Shown piece by piece: positions 16,930 through 24,041 of a stretch of DNA of 64,000 nucleotides. Position numbers and translations under genes: made by a program. Position 1 is the first letter of the stretch. The number at the start of each line of letters is the position of its first letter. This stretch comes from an uncultured Acetatifactor sp. (GTDB taxonomy: Bacteria; Bacillota; Clostridia; Lachnospirales; Lachnospiraceae): positions 1 through 64,000 of the forward strand of contig CAJUAH010000008.1 of assembly GCA_910584375.1 (NCBI GenBank), written 5' to 3'. Below the pieces are notes generated by a model. It was not told where the DNA came from. It saw nothing but the letters and a program-made list of their open reading frames with translations, and did not search any database.

Positions 16930-18390
16930 ATGAATTACTTGAGCTTGATTTTCTTTGGCTTTATGCCTTTATTCTTAATTATCTATTATATTGTGCCTCA
17001 GAAATGCAGATATATTGTAATAACAATTGGTAGCTATTTTTTCTACGGTTTTACTGATCTTAGATTGCTGCTTATTTTAATGTCCGTAACAGTGCTGACC
17101 TATATTGGCGGAATTATTTTACAAAACAAGAAAACAAGAGCAATGTACGCCCTATTTATGATATTGACAATACTGATTCTGTTTGTGTTTAAGTATACAA
17201 ATTTTGCTATTCGGAATATAAATTTGATCTTGGCGAAATTTACAGGAGAAACGGCTTATCAATTAACTTCACTGAACCTTATTCTACCTGTCGGATTATC
17301 ATTTATTGTATTCCAGGCCTGCACATATTTAGGTGATGTCTATAGAAATAAACTATGTGCTGAAAAGAACATATTAAGGTATGCGGCATTTGTGTCATTC
17401 TTTCCAACGGTTCTGTCAGGGCCTATTCAGAAGGCACGAGAGTTACTCCCGCAAATTAAAAAACCCATGCCCTTTGATGCAGAAACAGCTAAGAAAGGTA
17501 CTGTTTTATTTGTCTGGGGGGCATTTGAAAAAATATTGGTGGCAAATAAGCTACTGGTTATAGTAAACAGAGTATTTGGCAATTATGAAAATTATAATTC
17601 CGTTTATCTTATCATAGCGGCAATATGTTTTTCACTATATATATATGCAGATTTTTCGTCATACTCAGATATGGCAAGAGGCATTGCCATGTTAATGGGA
17701 ATACGCATTGGCAAGAATTTCAACAATCCTTATCTGTCATGCTCAACCGCTGAGTTCTGGAATAGATGGCACATGAGTCTGAATGCATGGTTTATTGAAA
17801 ACATATATATTCCTTTAGGTGGAAACAGGAAAGGTGCTTTAAGGAAATACATCAATACTTTTATCGTATTTTTCATAAGCGGGCTATGGCATGGCGCTGC
17901 TTACAGATATATTGTATGGGGAGTTTTAAACGGTGGATTAGTGATAGCTGGACAAATCCTGAAACCGATAAAAAGCCGGATATATTCAGCTATCCATATT
18001 GATGAAAATGTTGAAAGCATTAAATGTTTAAGGCGTATTATTGTATTTATCCTAATAACAATGACCTGGATTTTCTTTAATAACAGCGTAACGGATTCCA
18101 TTTTCATTCTTAAGAAAATAATTTATCTGAATCCAATAAATTTCTTCGACCAGAATCTTTTTAGTATCAGCGGAACACTGGCGACAACATTTACTACTGC
18201 AGTTGTAACTTTGTTGTTTGTATATATTCAGCTGAAGAGACAGAATGAGTCAACAGAATATGCATGTTATTGCAGACAGCCGCTATTATTCCAAGCAATG
18301 ATTCTGGGAATACTAATTTGTATCTGCGTGTTTGGAGCATGTTCTACGGACGCAACCGTAAATACACAATTTTTATATTTCCAATTTTAA
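16930..18390 (+). CDS. MBOAT-family O-acyltransferase (AlgI-like)
   Basis: A 486-residue polytopic membrane protein. It carries the family pattern FWNRWHMSLNAWF near residue 280 and LWHGAAYR with the catalytic-type histidine near 319, plus YIPLGGNRKG. AlgI/DltB-like proteins move acyl groups across the membrane onto polysaccharide or teichoic acid. I place the start at ATG 16930 with AAAAGGGAAA before it; the longer frame from 16858 would add an unlikely lysine-rich leader. It is followed nine bases later by a probable partner. Base composition and AT-rich codons differ strongly from both flanks, suggesting transfer. Confidence 0.88.
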   Translation: MNYLSLIFFGFMPLFLIIYYIVPQKCRYIVITIGSYFFYGFTDLRLLLILMSVTVLTYIGGIILQNKKTRAMYALFMILTILILFVFKYTNFAIRNINLILAKFTGETAYQLTSLNLILPVGLSFIVFQACTYLGDVYRNKLCAEKNILRYAAFVSFFPTVLSGPIQKARELLPQIKKPMPFDAETAKKGTVLFVWGAFEKILVANKLLVIVNRVFGNYENYNSVYLIIAAICFSLYIYADFSSYSDMARGIAMLMGIRIGKNFNNPYLSCSTAEFWNRWHMSLNAWFIENIYIPLGGNRKGALRKYINTFIVFFISGLWHGAAYRYIVWGVLNGGLVIAGQILKPIKSRIYSAIHIDENVESIKCLRRIIVFILITMTWIFFNNSVTDSIFILKKIIYLNPINFFDQNLFSISGTLATTFTTAVVTLLFVYIQLKRQNESTEYACYCRQPLLFQAMILGILICICVFGACSTDATVNTQFLYFQF

Positions 18391-18399
18391 GGAGGCAGC

Positions 18400-19329
18400 A
18401 TGAAAGCATATTTAAAATTTCTGATTTTAACCCTGATGATTGCACTGATAGTTTTTGAAATAATTACTCTAGGTATCTTAACATTACCGCGAGGGAGGTT
18501 TCATTCAAGTTATCAGAGCATGATACAGGATAAATATAGAATCTTAAAAGAAACCAATGAACCTAAAATAATTATGGTTTCCGGAAGCAGTTCCGCGTTT
18601 GGACTTGATCAGAAAATGTTAGAAGACGCAACGGGATATAAGGTAGCAAATCTCGGACTGCATATGGGGTTTGGATATTTATTTTATACAGAAATGGCCA
18701 AAGTTAATATTAATGCTGGCGATATTGTTTTGGTAGGTTACGAATATGGCTGGCAACATGGATTTGATTGGCTTGACCAGAGTCTGATAATGACTGGCAT
18801 CGATGACAATATCGAAATGTACACGATGATTCCTCCCAGAAAATGGCCTGATTTTATTGGTTATCTTTTTAAATTTGCGGAGACGAAACGGTCATATACG
18901 GAAACCTCTGGAATTTATTCAAGAGAAGCTTTTGACAGCGAAACCGGGCAAATGACAATGGTCAGAGATTATAGCATGGAATGGGATCGGGAGCTTTATG
19001 GCGTTATAGATGTTTCAAATCCTGCGATAAGTGAAAGCTCCATCACATACCTTAAAGATTTTAAACAGTATGTTGAAGAGCGAGGCGCTTCAATTTATTT
19101 TGTAGCTCCACCTATACTCGCTGACGCAATTGTCTGCGACTATGAAGATTTTAACACGCTCAAAAGTCTTGAGGAAGAGCAAATTGGAATTGAATTTATA
19201 AGTAATCCAACAGATTACATATTCCCCAGTGACTTAATGTCAAACGCTATTTATCACTGTAACAGCGCCGGGGAAAAAGTAAGAACAGAATTGCTGATTG
19301 AAGACTTGCGAAAGGTATTACAAAAATAA
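18400..19329 (+). CDS. membrane-anchored SGNH/DltD-like partner of the acyltransferase
   Basis: A 309-residue protein with one N-terminal membrane helix (residues 5-28) and an extracellular domain. Near residue 65 it reads IIMVSGSSSAFGLD, a GSSS block where SGNH/DltD-like enzymes carry the nucleophile serine. The end (YHCNSAGEKVRTELL) fits the His-containing last block. It begins ten bases after the MBOAT gene with an AAGGAGG ribosome site. The usual division of labour is that the MBOAT protein passes the acyl group through the membrane and the SGNH protein transfers it to the glycan. The exact acceptor is unknown. It is AT-rich like its partner. Confidence 0.7.
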   Translation: MKAYLKFLILTLMIALIVFEIITLGILTLPRGRFHSSYQSMIQDKYRILKETNEPKIIMVSGSSSAFGLDQKMLEDATGYKVANLGLHMGFGYLFYTEMAKVNINAGDIVLVGYEYGWQHGFDWLDQSLIMTGIDDNIEMYTMIPPRKWPDFIGYLFKFAETKRSYTETSGIYSREAFDSETGQMTMVRDYSMEWDRELYGVIDVSNPAISESSITYLKDFKQYVEERGASIYFVAPPILADAIVCDYEDFNTLKSLEEEQIGIEFISNPTDYIFPSDLMSNAIYHCNSAGEKVRTELLIEDLRKVLQK

Positions 19330-19453
19330 GACTGCATTACCCTTCTTCCTCACATACATATCCAATCAAAAGCCTTCGGCGGCGAAAATATCTCTTCTAA
19401 AACATGTGCCAGAACGCATAACTATACAGCATATTGAGATTATCCCAACAAGT

Positions 19454-19481
19454 GTCTCCCGGCTTACCCCTGCCGGGAGAC
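19454..19481 (-). terminator. hairpin at the end of the NYN gene
   Basis: GTCTCCCGGC and GCCGGGAGAC form a perfect 10-bp stem with an eight-base loop that contains the stop codon of the NYN gene. The following T-run is weak. Confidence 0.5.
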
Positions 19482-20378
19482 GATATTGTTGCCGTCGATC
19501 TGTATCCCCTCAATACTGCTCACATAGCGGGAGAGGCGGGCGTATCCGTAGTCCTTGTACTTGAAATCCGGAAAATGCTCGTGCAACTGCTGTCCCAATA
19601 TCTCCAGCTTGATATGCTGCTCCGCCCTGCGGATGATGAACTGCTGCACATTGGTCTCCATATTGACCGGCCCGCCCTGGCCGCCTCGCACCACCAGGAT
19701 CGTGGTTCCCTGCTTGACGATCTTGAATCTGGTGGCCTCGGTGATAAATTTCATCATGGAACTGTAGCCGTAATTGCGCTCGTCAAAATCGGGATAGAGC
19801 CTTTGCAGATTGCTCTTGACCATGCCCAGATTGGCAGGTTCCCCGTTATTTTCACACTCCTGTAGCAGATTGTTGATGGCGGACTTGATCTCGCCGATGG
19901 GGGTGATGGAATCCTTCTCCGCGACGGGCTTATCCCCCTTGGACTCGTCGTCCACGATCTTGTCCAGGAACTTATATTCGTCGCAAACGGCAATAAAAGT
20001 CTTGGAGGCGTCGCTCTTGCCCATGCCGATCACGGACTTGCCCTCCTCCCTCAGTCTGCTCACCAGACGGGTAAAATCGCTGTCTGAGGTCACGATGCAG
20101 AAACCGTCTATACTGCCCTTGTACAGGATGTCCATGGCGTCGATGACCAGCATGATATCCGCCGCGTTCTTGGCCGTGGAGTACCTGGACTGCTGTATGG
20201 GCACGATAGCGTTTTTCAGAGCTTTTTTGTTCCAACTGGCCAAATCAGGGTTGGTGAAATCCCCGTACATCCTCTGGTAAGTGATGACCCCGTATTTTTT
20301 TAACTCACTGATGATCACATCCACATATTTGGAACTGGTATTCTCAGCGTCTATTAACAGTGCGTATTTTCTCTCCAT
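19464..20378 (-). CDS. NYN-domain ribonuclease-like protein with two LOTUS domains
   Basis: A 304-residue protein. Residues 1-150 form a NYN/LabA-like PIN fold: ALLIDAENTSSKY holds the first acidic residue, ADIMLVIDAMDIL the second, and FCIVTSDSDFTRLV the third cluster, all three present. After a linker come two OST-HTH/LOTUS domains (about 165-230 with LYPDFDERNYGYSSMMKFI and 240-304 with HFPDFKYKDYGYARLSRYV). In known families NYN domains cut RNA and LOTUS domains bind RNA (G-rich or G4 RNA in some eukaryotic proteins). Start has GGGAGG. It is divergent from the gene at 20554. The biological role in bacteria is unclear. Confidence 0.88.
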   Translation of the reverse strand: MERKYALLIDAENTSSKYVDVIISELKKYGVITYQRMYGDFTNPDLASWNKKALKNAIVPIQQSRYSTAKNAADIMLVIDAMDILYKGSIDGFCIVTSDSDFTRLVSRLREEGKSVIGMGKSDASKTFIAVCDEYKFLDKIVDDESKGDKPVAEKDSITPIGEIKSAINNLLQECENNGEPANLGMVKSNLQRLYPDFDERNYGYSSMMKFITEATRFKIVKQGTTILVVRGGQGGPVNMETNVQQFIIRRAEQHIKLEILGQQLHEHFPDFKYKDYGYARLSRYVSSIEGIQIDGNNIVSRQG

Positions 20379-20458
20379 AAAGTCCTCCCGTCTCCGCTAT
20401 GTTTTTATTGTATCCCACTTTTACAAAAAAGGCAACCTTTGGAAAACAAAAGAAATGT

Positions 20459-20488
20459 TTGCGCAAATATGCCGGACAGTGGTACAAT
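20459..20488 (+). promoter_or_regulatory. promoter for the CbiE/T-like gene
   Basis: TTGCGC, an 18-base spacer and TACAAT, 66 bases before the ATG at 20554. Confidence 0.5.
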
Positions 20489-20553
20489 ATCCGTAAAGGG
20501 GCAGAGAAACTGCCTGTTTGGTTAAACGCATACTGACAAGGGGGACTTACCAA

Positions 20554-21462
20554 ATGGAGAAACAGATTTTTACCAACGATGTGATCTTATCCTGGCTGCA
20601 GTACTACTCCCAGAACACTACCATTGATCTGGAGCATGTGAAGATCATCGACATCACGAAAAAAAATAAGAACGTGATCCCCACGGTGGAGGCGCATAAG
20701 ACCACGCTGGTCTTTACCAACGCGGGGATAGGCGATATCTTTTACCGATTGTGGAACGCGGGGCTGGGAGAGTGTGAAGTCTGGTACAACGAGGGTTCCG
20801 ACCCCAGCGGGCCGATCCTGCACAGACAGATCAAAGATATGATCGACCGGGGGATCAATGCCTCCGCCGGAATGCTGATCCTCAATCCCAACGCCCGCAA
20901 CACCGCCAAGATCGGTCTGAGCAACGAGCTGTTGCAGAGAGGTTCCATACAGTATGTGGGCAGCGAGATCCGGGCGATCATCCTGAATAAGATGGCGGTG
21001 GATCCCCAGGACGACCTGGTGGTCATCGGCGGCGAGAGTATCGCCATCGAGGCGGCGCTGATCGCGGCGGAAGGCTCCGTCACCGCCGTGGAATACAGCA
21101 GAGCCGACAGGACTACTCTGGAGGATAATGTGGCCCATTTTGATCTGCACAATGTCAGGATCATCGACCATGTGGATGCGGAGAGCATGAAAGACTGCCC
21201 TGTGCCCTCCCTGGTATTTCTGGTGGCCTCCGCCAGCACCGACCAGGAGCTGGCATACCTGACCCGGCTCAACCCCAACATCAACGTGGTGATCTACACC
21301 CTGGACTTCAAGGCCGCCGCCAGCCTGCCCGCCGCCCTGCGCGCGCTGGGACTGGAGGATGTGGATACCATACAGGTGTCCGTGTCCAAGCTGGGCAGCA
21401 ACAACACCTTCAAGACCGATCCCGCCCCCTGGATCATCACCGCCAGATCCCGGGAAAACTGA
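20554..21462 (+). CDS. CbiE/CbiT-like (precorrin-6 methylase-like) protein
   Basis: A 302-residue protein with a two-part build. Residues 50-110 (FYRLWNAGLGECEVWYNEGS) resemble the tetrapyrrole-methylase CbiE half. Residues 150-290 resemble the CbiT half: LVVIGGESIAIEAALIAAEG replaces the usual GxGxG SAM loop with GGESI, followed by VTAVEYSRAD. In cobalamin synthesis such proteins methylate precorrin-6, but no other cobalamin gene is in the window and the altered SAM loop makes that activity uncertain. The start at 20554 is preceded by AAGGGGG; an in-frame GTG at 20518 lacks one. Divergent from the NYN gene. Confidence 0.7.
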   Translation: MEKQIFTNDVILSWLQYYSQNTTIDLEHVKIIDITKKNKNVIPTVEAHKTTLVFTNAGIGDIFYRLWNAGLGECEVWYNEGSDPSGPILHRQIKDMIDRGINASAGMLILNPNARNTAKIGLSNELLQRGSIQYVGSEIRAIILNKMAVDPQDDLVVIGGESIAIEAALIAAEGSVTAVEYSRADRTTLEDNVAHFDLHNVRIIDHVDAESMKDCPVPSLVFLVASASTDQELAYLTRLNPNINVVIYTLDFKAAASLPAALRALGLEDVDTIQVSVSKLGSNNTFKTDPAPWIITARSREN

Positions 21463-22328
21463 TCCGGCCAAAGCTGTAGATGCATAATATAAGGCATATC
21501 CCATCCCGGGGCCAGCCCCCGACTCGGATATGCCTTAATTTCACTGTCCACAGTCAGTAATATCGGTTCTCTGTCGAGTTTCTTATATCTGTTATAGCCG
21601 ACGCTCCGGATCACCCTCCCGTTTTCATTATATTCCCAACACTCTATATTGCTTACTTTTCCCAGCGCGTCATATGTATATGTTTCCTTCTCCTGTACAG
21701 TACTTTCTCCGATCCATCCGGCGGGATCATTTTTATCTCTGACGGCCCAACTGTACCCTGACAGATCCTCTATATACCGTCCTGATTCCTCCATAGCTCC
21801 GCCGTTTATACGCACACATTCATAAAGAGCAACTCCTTCCTCGGGCACTTCCTGCATCTCCAGTACCGCCCGCTCATGATACGGGAAAGTTCCCGAAGTA
21901 TACATGCGAATGTCCACTGCCCCAGGCTCCGCTCTCTCCGCACCCTGAGACGCGCTGTAATCTTTTAAAAAGACAGCGTAGTCCGTATGGCGATAATCCT
22001 TCAGGTAAGCAAGTTCATAATTCCTGTCTGCGATATCTCCCAACACATGATCGCCTTCGGACAGCCCATCCCGCACAATGCACCTCTCCTCCTGCCCGCT
22101 GTAGACACACAGGTCAAGGTCAGCGTCAAAATCCCATTCCGCAATAATATACGCCTCATTTTTCCCAAAAACGGGAACCAGATATTGGGCCAGAACTCCC
22201 TCCTCCCGCACCGCAATATCCCGGGAATCGTCACAGTACCCCTCCCTGCTCCAGCAAAAAGTATATTTACCTCGCGGCAGGTTAAAAACAACCCTTCCCT
22301 CTTCGTCTGTTATTATCTCCTGTTCCAC
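21294..22328 (-). pseudogene. probable remnant of a surface-protein-like gene
   Basis: An open frame of 344 codons from a GTG without a good ribosome site, blocked upstream by TGA at about 22377-22379. Protein-like features are a carboxypeptidase-regulatory/SpaA-like stretch at the start (RVVFNLPRGKYTF) and then EWDFDADLDLCVYSG, which resembles YfaP-type domains. No signal peptide is present although such domains are normally exported. The last 56 codons run antisense into the CbiE/T-like gene, where the sequence loses protein character, so the true stop seems lost too. I read this as a gene missing both ends. An intact cytoplasmic protein is the less likely alternative. Confidence 0.4.
21491..21536 (+). 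terminator. terminator-like hairpin after the CbiE/T-like gene
   Basis: AAGGCATATCC and GGATATGCCTT pair perfectly over 11 bases with a 24-base loop, 29 bases after the stop. It is followed only by AATTT. It lies inside the antisense remnant frame. Confidence 0.5.
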
Positions 22329-22466
22329 GCGATTATCATTCCTATGGCAAACCGTTTCCTCTTCACTGCATTCTCCTCAACCAAAGCCGCCGTTGCCCTC
22401 TACCTTAATCATTTTTACCAGTCTTTTCAGGAACCGACGGTAAACTTCTCCACGAACATAAGGATT

Positions 22467-22492
22467 GCCCCGGTTCCATACAGAATCGGGGC
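22467..22492 (-). terminator. weak hairpin after hicB
   Basis: GCCCCG and CGGGGC form a 6-bp stem with a 14-base loop seven bases after the hicB stop. There is no T-run; low support. Confidence 0.3.
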
Positions 22493-22498
22493 GATTAC

Positions 22499-22909
22499 TT
22501 AAACTTGCTGCCTTTGCTGGTAGAGGGCGATCAGGGAATCCTGAAGTACCTGCGAAAAGTTAATGCGATTATTTTCAGCAAAGGTATTAAGCCATGCAGG
22601 AATAGTAAGGTTTTTTCTTACTGCTTTTTCACCGTATTTTTCAGCATAGGAATCCATATCCAAAACCAGCATACTTACGAAACCGCCGGGTTCGGGGATA
22701 ATGCTTTCCAAAGGACTTGCCTGGGGTGCGGGTTTCCCGTCTTCCAGTTCGTCAAGAATCCAACCGGATGCGGCGTCCGTCCCCATAAGGATAGCTTCCG
22801 CCAGTGTATCTCCTTCGCTGACACAACCAGGGAGATCCGGAACCTCAACGGTATACCCTCCTTTTTTTTCTTCACAGGGGTAAAAACAAGCAGGATAAGT
22901 TAATTTCAT
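22499..22909 (-). CDS. hicB: HicB-family antitoxin
   Basis: A 136-residue antitoxin. Residues 1-50 carry the HicB fold (YPACFYPCEEKKGGYTVEVP, then DLPGCVSEGDTLAEA). The C-terminal part (RKNLTIPAWLNTFAENNRINFSQ, taken in pieces) is a ribbon-helix-helix-like DNA-binding segment. HicB binds and blocks the HicA mRNA interferase and represses the operon. It lies 37 bases after hicA with AGGAGG in front, in the common toxin-first order. Length is normal for the family. Confidence 0.9.
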   Translation of the reverse strand: MKLTYPACFYPCEEKKGGYTVEVPDLPGCVSEGDTLAEAILMGTDAASGWILDELEDGKPAPQASPLESIIPEPGGFVSMLVLDMDSYAEKYGEKAVRKNLTIPAWLNTFAENNRINFSQVLQDSLIALYQQRQQV

Positions 22910-22946
22910 AGAACAATCCTCCTTTATGGTGTTGCAATACCAGGTT

Positions 22947-23126
22947 TTACAACCCGGCCTGCTTTAATATGGACTTAACTGTACGGGGATCAATATCTCC
23001 GGGATGATTTGGAATAGAAACCTTGCCCGGTTTCGTTGGATGGATGTAAGAGTAGTGGGAACCTTTTACTGTCTTGAACTGCCATCCATCGGCTAAAATA
23101 ATTTTCTCTATTTCCCGAAATCTCAT
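22947..23126 (-). CDS. hicA: HicA-family mRNA interferase toxin
   Basis: A 59-residue toxin with the double-stranded-RNA-binding-like fold. The catalytic histidine is in KTVKGSHYSYIHP, and the end GDIDPRTVKSILKQAGL is typical. I correct the start to ATG 23126, since AGGAGG ends seven bases before it; the GTG at 23141 lies inside the ribosome site. It is first in the hicA-hicB operon and sits under a consensus promoter with direct repeats. Full length, so the pair looks functional. Confidence 0.9.
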   Translation of the reverse strand: MRFREIEKIILADGWQFKTVKGSHYSYIHPTKPGKVSIPNHPGDIDPRTVKSILKQAGL

Positions 23127-23147
23127 GCGTATCCTCCTCACAATTAT

Positions 23148-23176
23148 AATGTACGCATAATGCGCATAAATGTCAA
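23148..23176 (-). promoter_or_regulatory. hicAB promoter with operator-like direct repeats
   Basis: On the minus strand TTGACA, 17 bases and TACATT. Two copies of CGCATAA (plus strand 23154-23160 and 23163-23169), nine bases apart, fill the spacer. They are well placed for repression by the antitoxin. Confidence 0.65.
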
Positions 23177-23294
23177 GAAGAAATTTAATTCTTATTAATG
23201 CGGATATGGCAGCGGGTGCACCTACATATTTATCAACGTTGCGGGGTTAGCTTTTATCATTCTTTCTTGGCTAATAAATTATTCATTTGCACAC

Positions 23295-23366
23295 TGCAGC
23301 CGGAGGGATTTGAACCCTCATCTTACAGATTAAAAGTCTGCCATTCTACCGTTGAACTACGGCTGC
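23295..23366 (-). tRNA. tRNA-Lys (anticodon TTT)
   Basis: The minus strand folds as a full cloverleaf of 72 bases. The acceptor stem is GCAGCCG/CGGCTGC with discriminator A, the D stem GTTC/GAAT, the anticodon stem GCAGA/TCTGT with loop CTTTTAA, and the T stem GAGGG/CCCTC with loop TTCAAAT. The anticodon is TTT. CCA is not encoded. The body is shorter than usual tRNA-Lys and has a D arm (GTTCAACGGTAGAAT) more like glycine tRNAs. Confidence 0.88.
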
Positions 23367-23433
23367 CTGTATGCGCCAGTTCCTTTCCGACCGGAAACTG
23401 GCGCAAACTTACGTCACTGCAGCGGTGCGCGCG

Positions 23434-23685
23434 TCAGGCGCTGACCGCTGCCTGCACCTGACGCACCGCCAGGATATCCTCTATATGCACTTCAAATACT
23501 GCCGCCAGTACCAGCAGATTGTCCACTGTGGGCAGCGCCGTGCCGTGCTGCCACTTGTATATGGCCTGAGGGGTGGCAAATCCAAAGATCTCCTGTAAAT
23601 CCCTGACCGTCATTCCCCTGGCGTCCCTCAGCCTCGCAATATTCTGTCCTGTTGCCACCATATCGATGGCGGGCATCTGTCTCAT
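23434..23685 (-). CDS. XRE-family helix-turn-helix protein
   Basis: An 83-residue single-domain DNA-binding protein. The helix-turn-helix covers residues 12-65 (IARLRDARGMTVRDLQEIFG, then TPQAIYKWQHGTALPTVDNL). The start at 23685 is chosen because AGGAGG is eight bases upstream; the GTG at 23694 overlaps that site. It stands alone between the tRNA gene and a terminator. Target unknown; it could regulate neighbouring mobile or toxin genes. Confidence 0.85.
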   Translation of the reverse strand: MRQMPAIDMVATGQNIARLRDARGMTVRDLQEIFGFATPQAIYKWQHGTALPTVDNLLVLAAVFEVHIEDILAVRQVQAAVSA

Positions 23686-23725
23686 AACTGTCACCTCCTG
23701 CCTGGGCCAAGCCGCCCATACAAAA

Positions 23726-23758
23726 AGACCGCCTATCTCCTTACAAGATAAGCGGTCT
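23726..23758 (-). terminator. intrinsic terminator, leftward
   Basis: AGACCGCCTATCT and AGATAAGCGGTCT pair in 12 of 13 positions. Read leftward the stem is followed by TTTTT. It should end a transcript coming from the small gene at 23798 or the chemotaxis gene. Confidence 0.75.
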
Positions 23759-23797
23759 CAGATCCATGCATCTATACTGTTTCAGCTCTCCAAATTC

Positions 23798-23935
23798 TCA
23801 TTCAGCCAGGCCATGCATCCGTTTTCGTGTTCGCTCCATCCTGTAAAAACACAGCAAAGAAACGCTCTGATATATTTTCAGCGCCTCAAGTGTTTCCCGT
23901 TTGCTGTATCTTTGCTCAAAACTTCTGCGTAACAT
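23798..23935 (-). CDS. small basic hypothetical protein
   Basis: A possible 45-residue protein (MLRRSFEQRYSKRETLEALK at its start), arginine-rich and helical. GGAAAGGAAAAG precedes the ATG, and a good terminator follows 40 bases after the stop, which supports a transcript. No recognisable family. It may be an unimportant open frame. Confidence 0.35.
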   Translation of the reverse strand: MLRRSFEQRYSKRETLEALKIYQSVSLLCFYRMERTRKRMHGLAE

Positions 23936-24041
23936 GGCTTTTCCTTTCCGACCGGACGAAGGCCCGGCCTCTCTTTCCTTATACTGCCCTGAGTATAACA
24001 TATTCCGTGGGATCTGTCATTATACTGAAAGTATAAAATCA

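Noticed and set aside
20587..21504. 305-codon minus-strand frame opposite the CbiE/T-like gene
   Set aside because: Shadow frame rich in Gly, His and Val without a ribosome site.
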